NCBI GenBank assembly: GCA_001698425.1
Contig: MBRE01000077.1
Location: forward strand, 1-64,000
Origin: Oscillatoriales cyanobacterium USR001
GTDB lineage: Bacteria > Cyanobacteriota > Cyanobacteriia > Cyanobacteriales > Microcoleaceae
Length of the DNA stretch: 64,000 bases
Reading direction: 5' to 3'
In this document: piece after piece, positions 19,196 through 28,035 of the stretch
Position numbering within the stretch: the stretch's first letter is position 1
How the letters are laid out: each line of letters starts with the position of its first letter
Translations under genes and position numbers: made by a program
The notes under the pieces: generated by a model
What the model was told of the DNA's origin: nothing
The model's database searches: none
The model's input: the letters and a program-made list of their open reading frames with translations, nothing else

Positions 19196-19747
19196 TTTTT
19201 CTAGTTCTAAAACTATGCGGTCTAATTCTTCTACTATGGGTGTTGACTCAGCCTTGCGGAATGCGTCCACTAAAGACCGATAATACCAGAGACTTCCTTC
19301 TTTTCCACCTTTAAAGCGTTCCCAAACTAACTCCCCAATTTGACGATAATCATTGACAATTGACCTAGCATTATACAGCTTATCGGCGGCGGAAACTAAT
19401 CTAATCGATCGCGTGGCTGTAGGAATGTGGGCGATGTAGGTTTCCTTGCGCGATCGCCAAGGGGGTTTTGGTGTTGTATCTGCATCCGTACAACCATCGA
19501 CAATTTCTGTTACATTGTCCCCAAAACGGCGGCGAATTTCTTGGCGGGTAGTATCGCCACCTTGATCTTCGATCGCATCGTGAAGCAGAGCCGCGATCGC
19601 TTCATCCTCATTCGCCCCATATTCTAACGCAATACTGGCCACACCTAATAAATGAGCAATGTAAGGAACTCCAGAACCTTTACGGACTTGATTTGCATGG
19701 AGTTCGGTAGCATAAATGAGAGCTTCTGTAAATCTATTTGATAGCAT
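19181..19747 (-). CDS. HD-domain phosphohydrolase
   Basis: 188 residues. The HD metal site is visible as ATELHANQVRKGSGVPYIAH, then ALLHDAIEDQGG and later SAADKLYNARSIV. This resembles the hydrolase half of RelA/SpoT and small SpoT-like (SAH/MESH1-type) enzymes. It may therefore hydrolyse (p)ppGpp or another nucleotide, but the substrate is not shown. The stop codon falls in the heptamer tract. Confidence 0.85.
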   Translation of the reverse strand: MLSNRFTEALIYATELHANQVRKGSGVPYIAHLLGVASIALEYGANEDEAIAALLHDAIEDQGGDTTRQEIRRRFGDNVTEIVDGCTDADTTPKPPWRSRKETYIAHIPTATRSIRLVSAADKLYNARSIVNDYRQIGELVWERFKGGKEGSLWYYRSLVDAFRKAESTPIVEELDRIVLELEKLVNR

Positions 19748-19820
19748 TTTTTTGTGTTTATTTGGTCAATTTTATGTTTTAATAGTAATCGTCAGTTGTT
19801 TCTTGCAACGAGGTAACAAA

Positions 19821-20456
19821 ATGGTGATTGCCATCAGTCCAATTTTAGCAGATAAATCAGAAGAATTGCAACAAGTAGAACAAGTACAACAAGTACAAGA
19901 ACTAGAACAAGTACAAGAACTAGAACAAGTACAAGAACCCCAAAAAGCTTTATCCTTAGAAGAGTTCATCGCTCACCCTCCAGAAAGGATGGAATGGGTT
20001 GACGGTCAATTAGTGGAGAAAACAGGAATTAGTTTTAAACATGGTCGTACTCAAGCTAAATTAGCCCTTTACTGGGGAAATCACAATAACTCTAGCGGAC
20101 AAGGAGGAGAAGTTATTACAGAAGTCCTTTGTCGCACTCAAAAACAGGGGCGTAAGCCTGATGTTGCCTATCTTACACCGGAACTGATACCGACAGATAA
20201 TTTAACAATATTCCCTCAAAGTTTTCCGCTGATTGCCGAGGTGGTTTCTCCTGATGATAGCGCTGAAAAATTATTTGCGAAAGCTCAGGAATATTTAGAA
20301 TCAGGTTGTCAAGAAGTGTGGTTATTATTTCCTGAAGCGAAATTAATTTTAGTTAACAATGGGCAGCGGTGGCTATTATTTAATGCTGGGGAAATAGTCA
20401 GCACTCAAAATGTGCTTTTAGGATTTAGCGTGGCCGTTAATGAATTATTAGCGTGA
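19821..20456 (+). CDS. Uma2 family (DUF820) putative endonuclease with Gln-rich repeat
   Basis: 211 residues from the ATG at 19821, preceded by GAGG; a longer frame from 19716 would overlap the divergent HD gene start. Residues 16-40 are an 18-bp tandem repeat giving QVQELE units. The Uma2 core follows: SLEEFIAHPPERMEWVDGQL, KPDVAYLTPE, PLIAEVVSPDDSAEKL and GCQEVWLLFPE. Function unknown beyond the nuclease-like fold. Confidence 0.86.
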   Translation: MVIAISPILADKSEELQQVEQVQQVQELEQVQELEQVQEPQKALSLEEFIAHPPERMEWVDGQLVEKTGISFKHGRTQAKLALYWGNHNNSSGQGGEVITEVLCRTQKQGRKPDVAYLTPELIPTDNLTIFPQSFPLIAEVVSPDDSAEKLFAKAQEYLESGCQEVWLLFPEAKLILVNNGQRWLLFNAGEIVSTQNVLLGFSVAVNELLA

Positions 20457-20573
20457 GGACTTGCTAAAAGTGCCATTTTATGAAATGAGATTTATAATCT
20501 CAGGCAAAAAACTCTGATATAACTATAGATTATGAACAATTTATTTTATATTTGAAATTCATATCAATTTCGC

Positions 20574-20645
20574 TTAACTTCAGCGTAAATTTATAACTTC
20601 TACGTTATATTATAAGTTCTTGTGCTATAGTCATAAGTTTGTGGG
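20574..20645 (+). promoter_or_regulatory. Four phased copies of a TAA(C/G)TT motif upstream of the ThyA-like gene
   Basis: Copies of a (T/A)TAA(C/G)TT motif with a partly shared 3' extension have TAA(C/G)TT at 20575, 20594, 20613 and 20634. Spacings are 19, 19 and 21 bp, about two helical turns, ending 10 bp before the start codon. This looks like a multi-site operator or an iterated promoter element. No regulator is identified. Confidence 0.5.
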
Positions 20646-20654
20646 CATAGATTA

Positions 20655-22178
20655 ATGGTAGCAACCGAACAATTAACTCAATTTCAGTACAAACCTTTGT
20701 ACAAACCCAATCAACTAATTTGCGGTACGGGTCAAATTGGAATTGTAACCGGTTGGACTGTCAGACAAGCGATCGCTAAGCATTTATCTTCCGATGAGTT
20801 TGCTGTGATTGGGCAGCTATATAGTCCAACTCGCGGAATTAGTTTTTTAATTAGGAATTTATTAGCTAATCCTCATGTTCGTTTTCTGGTAGTCCTTAAC
20901 GCTACCAAAGAAGACATTAACGCGGGTGGATGTGAAGGTTTATTAGACTTTTTTCGTTACGGTTTTAGCGAAGGTAAAAGTGACACGGGACGCAAATGTT
21001 GGACAATTAATAATAAATATAAATCTCGCATTTCAGGATATATCGATATCGAGATTGAAGCCTATGCCTTAGAAAAATTGCGAGAATCTGTGGAATGTAA
21101 AGAAGCCAAATCAATTTCTGAAGCAGTTAGTCTAGTTAAATCTTATCGACAATTTACCCCAGTTGAACCTTGGGGTAAAGAACTAGAATTTCCTCTAAGA
21201 GAATTTGTGCCAACTGTACTACCAGGATCGCGCTATGGTCATCGCATTGAAGGTAGAACAATTGCAGAAACCTGGGTAAAAATTATTCATAGAATTAAAA
21301 CAACAGGTACATTGCGACCAACCGGTTATGATGGGCAATGGCAAGAACTAATTGATTTGATGGCAATAGTTACTGATGAACCACCTGACTTTTATTTCCC
21401 TGAACCAAATTATTTGCCAGTAGATAGAGGTTTTATTGAACAATATGCCATTCAAATTGTTGATGATGTCGATACTGATACTGGTCATAAACAAAGGGTA
21501 AAATACACTTATGGTCAACGATTGCGCTCTTGGTTTGGACTCGATCAGATTGAGCAAGTTATCAATAAATTAATAGGAGAGATTGACGCTGCTAGTGCAG
21601 TTATGTCTTTGTGGGATGTCAAGGATCACGAGACAGGTGGTAGTCCATGTCTTAATCATATTTGGTTGAGAGTTGTTGATAACGAACTATCGATGACTGC
21701 TACTTTTCGCAGTAATGATATGTTTAGCGCTTGGCCTGCTAATGCGATAGGACTGCGTAAATTGCAAGAACATATTCGAGACGAAATCGCTAAAAAATCC
21801 GAGTATAATTTAAGAATTGGGCCGCTAATTACTATTAGTCAAAGCGCTCACATTTATGATGATACTTTCGATTCAGTCGATCGGACTATTAACGATCATT
21901 ACCATCATATTATTGAAGAGGAACGCAAACGTTATTTCGATGCTGTCGGTAACTTTTTAATCAAGGTAGAAGGGAAAGAAATATTAGTTTGCCAGACAAC
22001 TTCTGGTAGTGGCGAGGTTGTCATGTATTATCGTGGTAAAGACCCTCTCAAACTATTGCGAGAGATTTGTGCTAGTTCTCCGGCAATTAAGCCTGAACAT
22101 TCTGGTTACTTAGGTCTGGAGTTACAAAAGGCTTTTGACTGCATTAGAAACGGTAAAAGCTACGTTCAGGATCGGTAA
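20655..22178 (+). CDS. Thymidylate synthase-like protein with MtrA/DUF4346-type flanks
   Basis: 507 residues in three parts. Residues 1-170 resemble an MtrA-like region (CGTGQIGIVTGW, HVRFLVVLNATKEDINAGGC). Residues ~195-430 look like a thymidylate synthase: TTGTLRPTGYDGQWQEL, YTYGQRL, the probable nucleophile Cys in GGSPCLNHIWLRV, then TATFRSNDMFSAWPANAIGL. Residues ~430-507 resemble DUF4346 (GNFLIKVEGKEILV, HSGYLGLELQKAF, YVQD). This order is reminiscent of archaeal enzymes that use a different C1 carrier. Predicted role: C5 methylation or hydroxymethylation of dUMP or dCMP. First gene of a three-gene nucleotide cluster. The ThyA family call is good; the substrate is inferred. Confidence 0.75.
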   Translation: MVATEQLTQFQYKPLYKPNQLICGTGQIGIVTGWTVRQAIAKHLSSDEFAVIGQLYSPTRGISFLIRNLLANPHVRFLVVLNATKEDINAGGCEGLLDFFRYGFSEGKSDTGRKCWTINNKYKSRISGYIDIEIEAYALEKLRESVECKEAKSISEAVSLVKSYRQFTPVEPWGKELEFPLREFVPTVLPGSRYGHRIEGRTIAETWVKIIHRIKTTGTLRPTGYDGQWQELIDLMAIVTDEPPDFYFPEPNYLPVDRGFIEQYAIQIVDDVDTDTGHKQRVKYTYGQRLRSWFGLDQIEQVINKLIGEIDAASAVMSLWDVKDHETGGSPCLNHIWLRVVDNELSMTATFRSNDMFSAWPANAIGLRKLQEHIRDEIAKKSEYNLRIGPLITISQSAHIYDDTFDSVDRTINDHYHHIIEEERKRYFDAVGNFLIKVEGKEILVCQTTSGSGEVVMYYRGKDPLKLLREICASSPAIKPEHSGYLGLELQKAFDCIRNGKSYVQDR

Positions 22179-22212
22179 AATTAAGTGAAAATTAAAGCGC
22201 AAGGAGTTGTTT

Positions 22213-23001
22213 ATGTCAGTTCTCAGTGAGTGGGATATCATTAACGAACTAGGTAGAGGACTATTCATTTATCCGTTTAGAGGCAAAGAGAAAAGTATAA
22301 GAGGTTGCTGTTTATGTCTGACAGCTAGTAGATATGCGTATATATTTGATAGTCAGACGCAACCGAAAGAACCAACGCGGTTGAACATTCAACAAGATGA
22401 TTCATCAGGTCGAAACTATTTTACAATCCCGAAAAGAAAAACGGCTGTAGTATGGACTAATGAATCTGTACTTTTGGGTAATTATTTGTGTGGATCAATT
22501 CATTCAAAAGTAAGCCTCGTGTCTAAGGGAATAGGTCATATTGGAACAAGAGTAAATCCTAATTACGGAGGTGTTATGGCTATAGCTCTCCATAATTTAT
22601 CAGATGAAGATGTACAAATTGATGTTGGCAAGAACGATGAGGATAGTGGTGAGACTATTGCTTATTTAAGAATTTATAGGTTAAGCTCTCCATCTTCATT
22701 TTCTGAAAGACGAGATCCGGCTGGCAAGCTTAAAGATGCTATCCCTCCAGGTTTTCACCACCCTCCTGAACTCAATACTTGGCTTGACCAAGAAACTTGG
22801 AGAAATGGGGAAAAAGATGCTATTGAGAGAGAGTTGAAAGACTCGAAAAAGTATAAGGATGCTAAAAAAGAACTTGCAAAGAAATCTATCCGCTACCGTT
22901 TCTTTTTTAAGTATTTGCCAGAGTGGGATACAAGCATTTGGGTACAAATTATCATAGCAGTGGTAGCGGCTATTGGTGTAATAGTGGCGATAGTTAAATA
23001 A
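22213..23001 (+). CDS. dCTP deaminase/dUTPase-like protein with C-terminal membrane anchor
   Basis: 262 residues from the ATG at 22213, which has AAGGAG upstream; a TTG two codons earlier is unlikely. Residues 1-150 match the Dcd/dUTPase beta fold: SEWDIINELGRGLFIYPF, IPKRKTAVVWTNESVLL, HSKVSLVSKGIGHIGTRVNPNYGG and IALHNLSDEDVQIDVG. The acidic residues expected after the G-loop (D in dUTPase, E in dCTP deaminase) appear as N and A, so catalysis is doubtful. A charged linker (190-230) leads to a single C-terminal transmembrane helix (about 242-261). Starts 34 bp after the ThyA-like gene. Confidence 0.7.
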   Translation: MSVLSEWDIINELGRGLFIYPFRGKEKSIRGCCLCLTASRYAYIFDSQTQPKEPTRLNIQQDDSSGRNYFTIPKRKTAVVWTNESVLLGNYLCGSIHSKVSLVSKGIGHIGTRVNPNYGGVMAIALHNLSDEDVQIDVGKNDEDSGETIAYLRIYRLSSPSSFSERRDPAGKLKDAIPPGFHHPPELNTWLDQETWRNGEKDAIERELKDSKKYKDAKKELAKKSIRYRFFFKYLPEWDTSIWVQIIIAVVAAIGVIVAIVK

Positions 23002-23026
23002 TACTGTTTAAGAAGTGTAAATCTCC

Positions 23027-24031
23027 ATGATAAAAGTATATATCTCAGGTGCCTTAACAGGAATCAAGAAAGCCGCAGAAATCAAAGCTTTCTATGAAGC
23101 AATTGGTTCACTTTGTAACGATCTAGGACTCCAAGCCTATGTTCCCCATCTTTATACCGATCCTATAAATAATCCTGAGATTAGTCCTCAGCTAGTCTTT
23201 GAGAATGATAAACAACAGGTCAGTAGATCGGATTTAGTTATTGCTTATCTAGGATCATTCTCTTTCGGCGTAGGAATGGAACTAGCTTATGCAGAGACAA
23301 ATGATATTCCTATTATTCTTCTCTATGAAGAAGGTAAGAATATATCAAGATTTCCGCGCGGTATTCCTACAGTGATTGCTGAAATTGAGTTTAATAGTTA
23401 TGAAGATGCTTTGAGCAAACTCAAAAATGTTTTAGTACAGAAGGTAATAAATCAAATTGAAAATAAACCCCATCATAGACCAAATTGGGATGAATACTTC
23501 CTCATGTTGGCCAAACTCGCGGCCACCCGTTCAACTTGTCTCGCCTTTCCAGTGGGTGCAGTAATCGTAAAAGATCGCCAAGTTGTAGCCACAGGATATA
23601 ATGGTTCCCCATCCGGTTCAGTTCATTGTACTGCTCAAGGATTTTGCTATCCCGGCTTAAGTAGTTGCGATGCTAGTCAATCCTTACCATCCCGCGCCAT
23701 TCATGCTGAAGCAAATGCGATCGCGCAAGCAGCAAAACACGGAATTAGTACCGCTGGTGGCAGTATTTATGTCACCTTAGAACCCTGTATTTATTGCTTG
23801 AAATTAATCATTTCATCAGGGATTCGTGAAGTATTTTATGAATCTGTTTTCAATAGTGGAGATAAGGCTAAAGTCAGAGATTCTTTCGTCAGTGAAGGAA
23901 TTGTAACTATCAAACAAATTCAGTTATCAGAAGCTACAGCAAAAATGGCTGCTATTTATTTGTTAAATCCTACTTCTGTAACAAAAAATTATTTGGCAGA
24001 TATTAGTTCATTTTCGACTTTTGTTACTTAA
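23027..24031 (+). CDS. Nucleoside deoxyribosyltransferase-like/dCMP deaminase fusion
   Basis: 334 residues. Residues 1-140 resemble the nucleoside 2-deoxyribosyltransferase/DNPH1 fold: KVYISGALTG, SRSDLVIAYLG and FGVGMELAYAE with the likely catalytic Glu. Residues 155-320 are a dCMP deaminase with a complete zinc site: HAEANAIAQA and PCIYCLKLI, plus GAVIVKDRQVVATGYNG. The second half would convert dCMP to dUMP. The first half may cleave a nucleoside or nucleotide glycosidic bond or serve as a sensor. Starts 25 bp after the membrane protein, so the three genes probably form an operon. Confidence 0.82.
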   Translation: MIKVYISGALTGIKKAAEIKAFYEAIGSLCNDLGLQAYVPHLYTDPINNPEISPQLVFENDKQQVSRSDLVIAYLGSFSFGVGMELAYAETNDIPIILLYEEGKNISRFPRGIPTVIAEIEFNSYEDALSKLKNVLVQKVINQIENKPHHRPNWDEYFLMLAKLAATRSTCLAFPVGAVIVKDRQVVATGYNGSPSGSVHCTAQGFCYPGLSSCDASQSLPSRAIHAEANAIAQAAKHGISTAGGSIYVTLEPCIYCLKLIISSGIREVFYESVFNSGDKAKVRDSFVSEGIVTIKQIQLSEATAKMAAIYLLNPTSVTKNYLADISSFSTFVT

Positions 24032-24072
24032 CCACAAAGCAGGAAGTAAAGTTGAAAAGTTTATCCAGTATA

Positions 24073-24642
24073 TCAAATATCTTTACGCATCTCTCTAGGA
24101 TAACGCGGCTTACAAGGCGTTCCCATACAAATAAAACTCCCTGGCATATTCTCAAAAACACTACTACGAGCCCCTATTAACGCATTAGATCCTATTTCCA
24201 CAAAGGGGCCAATAAAACAATCTGCGGCTACCCAAACACCGTTATTAATAGTGATAGTTCCTGTAATTAAACCAAATGCCACATCCTGATAATTATGACT
24301 GCCAGTACAGAGATAACTTTTTTGAGAAATGATGCAATGTTTGCCAATCTTGATATTATCTAAACTATAAAAAACCACATCATCACCAATCCAACTATAA
24401 TCTCCAATTTCAACTTTCCAGGGATAAGTAAATCTAGCCGTTGGACGGATGATTACATCTATACCAATATGAGCACCAAAAAGGCGTAAAAGCCATCGCC
24501 TAATTCCATTAAAAGGATGAGGAGTTAGGGGAAATGCGATCGCTTGTACTAACCACCAAAGCAAAATAAACCAACCAGGCCTCCCTCTATCAAATGAGCT
24601 TTGATCGTAGCGGCGTAAATCAACTAAAGATTCATTATCCAT
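24073..24642 (-). CDS. WcaF-type hexapeptide-repeat acetyltransferase
   Basis: 189 residues. The N-terminal LRRYDQSSFDRGRPGWFILLWW segment and the left-handed beta-helix hexapeptide repeats (IGDYSWIGDDVVFYS, IGKHCIISQKSYLCTGSHN, GVWVAADCFIGPFVEIGSNALIG) match the WcaF colanic-acid acetyltransferase family. It probably O-acetylates an exopolysaccharide sugar. No glycan genes are next to it; the convergent neighbour is the nucleotide cluster. Confidence 0.88.
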   Translation of the reverse strand: MDNESLVDLRRYDQSSFDRGRPGWFILLWWLVQAIAFPLTPHPFNGIRRWLLRLFGAHIGIDVIIRPTARFTYPWKVEIGDYSWIGDDVVFYSLDNIKIGKHCIISQKSYLCTGSHNYQDVAFGLITGTITINNGVWVAADCFIGPFVEIGSNALIGARSSVFENMPGSFICMGTPCKPRYPREMRKDI

Positions 24643-24710
24643 ATAAATCCTGATTTGGTATAATATCTAGTACATCGACAATTGAAAAATACAATATTTA
24701 CTTTTTTCTC

Positions 24711-25661
24711 ATGTCAAATTCTATCATATCTCAACAGATGAAAAAATGGCAAGATACCAATCTAAAAGCTATTCAGCAGCAATTATCTTGGTTAGTAACA
24801 CAACCAGATGGGGTCATATTTTGCGAACCTTCAGGAGTGCATTTTGTAGTAGTTAGAAAAACTCAATCTCTGATTAAGCTATCTTTAGTAGAAAAAATTG
24901 ATTTGACTACAGATTTAGTACAATCTGTGCTTAATTTAAACAATCCCCTAGATTTAGTTTCGCCTTATACTCAAGCAATGCTATTAAGTTTAGTATGGAA
25001 ACCTCAACCACAAAAAATTTATATTGCTGGCTTTGGCGGTGGCCGCATTCCTTTAGTTTTACATCATTATTTCCCAGAAACTGCGATCGAGTGTGCTGAT
25101 ATTGAACCCACTGCAATTACAGTTGCAGAAAAATTTTTTGGAATTAAGTTAGATAATAGACTGCAATTAACAATTAAAGACGGGCGAGAGTATCTTGAAC
25201 AATTAAATCAAAATGTTAAGTATGATATAATTATGACAGATGTGTTTTTTGGTAATGGCTATATGCCTCATCGTTTAGCTACAAAAGAATTTTATGAACT
25301 TTGCCAAAAACACTTATCTACCGATGGAGTTGTGGCAATGAATATACTGCAAAGAGATGAGTTCTATATTGAAAAAGTAAAGACTCTCCAAGCGGTATTT
25401 AAAGAGATTTATCTATGTCCTTGGAATCAAATTAATACAATTGTTTTTGGGACAAATAGCCCTCGCATCGATCGAAATGATTTTTTGGAAAAAACTAAAT
25501 TTTTGCAAGAATATCATCAGTTTTCATTTCCGTTAATAGATAGAGCGCTGGAAATTAAACTGGAAATAGAATTATCCGAAATTTTGCCAAACTTAAACAA
25601 CGCTGATATTTTAAGGGATGATTTACCACCTACAGGTTATTTTAATTGCTGGTTATTTTGA
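24711..25661 (+). CDS. Spermidine synthase-like SAM-dependent methyltransferase
   Basis: 316 residues. A Rossmann core is visible as IYIAGFGGGRIPLVLHHYFP, ECADIEPTAITVAEKFFGI, LTIKDGREYLEQL and YDIIMTDVFFGNGYMPHRL. This matches the spermidine-synthase-like/methyltransferase superfamily. The motif D-S-x-DP expected of true polyamine synthases is replaced by DVFFGNG, so the polyamine reaction is unlikely. Substrate unknown. Divergent from the WcaF-like gene. Confidence 0.7.
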   Translation: MSNSIISQQMKKWQDTNLKAIQQQLSWLVTQPDGVIFCEPSGVHFVVVRKTQSLIKLSLVEKIDLTTDLVQSVLNLNNPLDLVSPYTQAMLLSLVWKPQPQKIYIAGFGGGRIPLVLHHYFPETAIECADIEPTAITVAEKFFGIKLDNRLQLTIKDGREYLEQLNQNVKYDIIMTDVFFGNGYMPHRLATKEFYELCQKHLSTDGVVAMNILQRDEFYIEKVKTLQAVFKEIYLCPWNQINTIVFGTNSPRIDRNDFLEKTKFLQEYHQFSFPLIDRALEIKLEIELSEILPNLNNADILRDDLPPTGYFNCWLF

Positions 25662-25749
25662 TAGGAATTATTAGCTGGTTTGTAGTAAGCGCCAAGCGCG
25701 CTAAAGCGCTTACTACAAACCAGCTAATTATTTAATTTCTATTCCTAAA
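25662..25749. repeat. Palindromic repeat element, copy 2, between convergent stops
   Basis: The core palindrome 25677-25721 (GGTTTGTAGTAAGCGCC and its complement) is extended on both sides by the arm TAGGAAT...ATTAGCT. It fills the gap between two convergent genes, beginning right after the TGA at 25659-25661. Probably acts as a bidirectional terminator. Confidence 0.88.
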
Positions 25750-25753
25750 TCCT

Positions 25754-26200
25754 TCAAGTTAGACTTACAGCACGAAAAAAATCAGTCATCTGGTTTTCTA
25801 TGCGTACTATCAAAGTATCAACATCACTAGCAACTTGTTCAAAACAAATTGCAGGTGAGGGGTTTGGTTCAAATTGAATCATTTTAATTTGACCTTCACC
25901 AATCCCAATAAGTACAACTTCTTTTTCAGGATTATGAGCATCTAAAACACCTAAAATTTCCTGAATATGATCCTTAACGTTCCGATTTAATGTTTCTATT
26001 GCTTCTCGACTGCAATATACAAAATGTGGCGTTGGCTGCATATCAATTCCCAAAGTTTTATCGCTTTCTTGACCGCGTTCTAATAATAATCCCCAAGCTA
26101 AAGCCGCGATTTCTTGCTGATTTGCTTTGACAAAACTATCTAATTTACGCCGCCAGTTATTTGCGTCTTTTTCCTGCTGAGGGTCACTAAATAAGAACAT
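25754..26200 (-). CDS. Conserved cyanobacterial protein, possibly carboxysome chaperone CcmS
   Basis: 148 residues from the ATG at 26200, which has GAGG five bases upstream and leaves a 13-bp gap to the ABC exporter; a longer start at 26227 would overlap that gene. The sequence (NWRRKLDSFVKANQQEIAAL, GIDMQPTPHFVYCSREAIE, VVLIGIGEGQIKMI, PSPAICFEQVASDVDTL) looks like the family I remember as CcmS, an assembly partner of CcmK1 in beta-carboxysomes. That identification is from memory and unverified. No carboxysome gene is nearby. Confidence 0.6.
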   Translation of the reverse strand: MFLFSDPQQEKDANNWRRKLDSFVKANQQEIAALAWGLLLERGQESDKTLGIDMQPTPHFVYCSREAIETLNRNVKDHIQEILGVLDAHNPEKEVVLIGIGEGQIKMIQFEPNPSPAICFEQVASDVDTLIVRIENQMTDFFRAVSLT

Positions 26201-26213
26201 TTTTTCCTCTTCA

Positions 26214-28025
26214 CTACTCGATAACATTTGATTTTAAACCAGATTGTACACGCCAGAGTGCTGCATAAACTCCATTTTGTTCGAGTAGTTGTTCGTGTCT
26301 GCCTGATTCTATGATTCTTCCCTGTTCCATAACGTAGATACAGTCAGCATTGCGGACGGTGGAAAGACGATGCGCGATCGCAATTGTAGTACGATTTTTA
26401 GTAATACGTTCCAGGGAACGCTGAATAGCAGCTTCGGTTTCATTATCCACCGCCGATGTCGCTTCATCAAGAATTAAAATTGGCGGATTCTTCAACACCG
26501 CCCGTGCAATGGCAATTCGCTGTCTTTGTCCGCCTGACAATTTTTGACCCCGCTCCCCTACAATTGTTTCATAACCTTGGGGTAATTCTTTAATAAATTC
26601 GTCGGCTTCGGCAATTTTAGCAGCAATTACGATTTGTTTGGGTGTGGCATCAAAGGTTCCATAAGCAATATTTTCTGCTACAGTACCATGAAATAAAAAT
26701 ACATCCTGACTAACTAATCCAATGGCCTGCCGCAAATCCTTTAAATTAAGTTTATTTAACTCAATTCCATCTAAGGTAATTCGTCCTGATTGTACTTCGT
26801 ACAATCTTAATAATAATTTTACCAAGGTACTTTTGCCGGAACCAGTAGAACCAACTATGGCAATAGTTTTACCTGCGGGAATTATCAGGGAAAAATATCT
26901 GATTACTGGCTGTCTTTGATTATAGGCAAAGGTGACATTTTCAAACACTAAATCTCCTCTAACGCTACTCACTGGTAAGCGAGTATTACCTGTGAAAATC
27001 GTTATGGGAGTATCTAATAAGTTCATCACTCGATTAGTGGAAGCCATCGCTCGCTGATATTGATCTAAGGTTCCTCCCAGACGAGTTAAAGGCCACAGCA
27101 ATCGCTGGGTTAAAAATACTAATACACTGTAATTTCCTACTGATAATCTGCCTGCTTCAACTTCCATACCGCCCAGGAGTAAGGTAGCTGTGAAACCTAA
27201 TAAAACGATGATTCTAATTACAGGTATAAAAGCAGCAGAAAGGGTGATTGCCAGACGATTACTTTGTCGATAGGCTTCGCTTTCTTTAGTGATGCGCTTG
27301 ATTTCGTAATCTTCGGCAGTAAAGCTTTTAATTGTGGTAATTCCGCTAAGATTATTTGCTAATTGACCGTTAAGTATGCCGACTTTTTCTCTAACTTCGG
27401 CATAGCGGGGAGCAAGATATTCTTGAAAGGCAATTGATCCCCAAATGATAAAGGGCATTGGTAGCATTGCTAACCAGGCGACTTTAGGAGAGGAAATAAA
27501 GAAAGCTCCGCCGATGATGATGACTGTTGTTACCAGTTGAAGTAATTCATTTGCCCCGTCATCTAAAAAGCGTTCTAGTTGGTTAATGTCATCATTTAAT
27601 ATTGACATTAAACCACCTAAACTTCGATCTTCAAAGTAGGATAATTCTAATTCTTGGATGTGGGTATAGGCGTTGATTCTTAAGTCGTGTTCGATGTTTT
27701 GAGCTAAATTTCGCCATAACCAATCGTAAGCATACTCAAAGACTGATTCTAATCCCCAAACAATGAAACTGAGCAAGCTAAGTATTAAGAGTTGGGAAAA
27801 GATGTCTTTTGCGCCAAATTGAGCGATGAGGGAGTCTTGTTTTTTTACTACTACGTCAACTGCTGCACCGATTAAGGCTGGTGGTGCTAAGTCGAAGATT
27901 TTATTTAAAATTGAACATAGGCTGGCGAGTAAAATTTGCAGTCTATAACGTCGCCCATATTTTAATAGGCGACTGAGGGGTGGTGTGGTTTTGGCTGGTT
28001 TTGATGGCAATTTAGAATTGGACAT
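26214..28025 (-). CDS. ABC exporter, fused membrane and ATPase domains
   Basis: 603 residues. Six membrane helices in residues 30-320 are followed by an ATPase with Walker [10 protein letters not shown], signature [14 protein letters not shown], Walker [17 protein letters not shown] and H-loop AIAHRLSTV. It belongs to the MsbA/MdlB-like type I exporters and probably acts as a homodimer. Substrate (lipid, peptide or drug) cannot be assigned. Followed 13 bp later by the CcmS-like gene. Confidence 0.9.
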   Translation of the reverse strand: MSNSKLPSKPAKTTPPLSRLLKYGRRYRLQILLASLCSILNKIFDLAPPALIGAAVDVVVKKQDSLIAQFGAKDIFSQLLILSLLSFIVWGLESVFEYAYDWLWRNLAQNIEHDLRINAYTHIQELELSYFEDRSLGGLMSILNDDINQLERFLDDGANELLQLVTTVIIIGGAFFISSPKVAWLAMLPMPFIIWGSIAFQEYLAPRYAEVREKVGILNGQLANNLSGITTIKSFTAEDYEIKRITKESEAYRQSNRLAITLSAAFIPVIRIIVLLGFTATLLLGGMEVEAGRLSVGNYSVLVFLTQRLLWPLTRLGGTLDQYQRAMASTNRVMNLLDTPITIFTGNTRLPVSSVRGDLVFENVTFAYNQRQPVIRYFSLIIPAGKTIAIVGSTGSGKSTLVKLLLRLYEVQSGRITLDGIELNKLNLKDLRQAIGLVSQDVFLFHGTVAENIAYGTFDATPKQIVIAAKIAEADEFIKELPQGYETIVGERGQKLSGGQRQRIAIARAVLKNPPILILDEATSAVDNETEAAIQRSLERITKNRTTIAIAHRLSTVRNADCIYVMEQGRIIESGRHEQLLEQNGVYAALWRVQSGLKSNVIE

Positions 28026-28035
28026 ATTGTTAGCC

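Noticed and set aside
24711-25661. True spermidine synthase
   Set aside because: The polyamine-binding acidic motif is absent, so only the methyltransferase-like fold is claimed.
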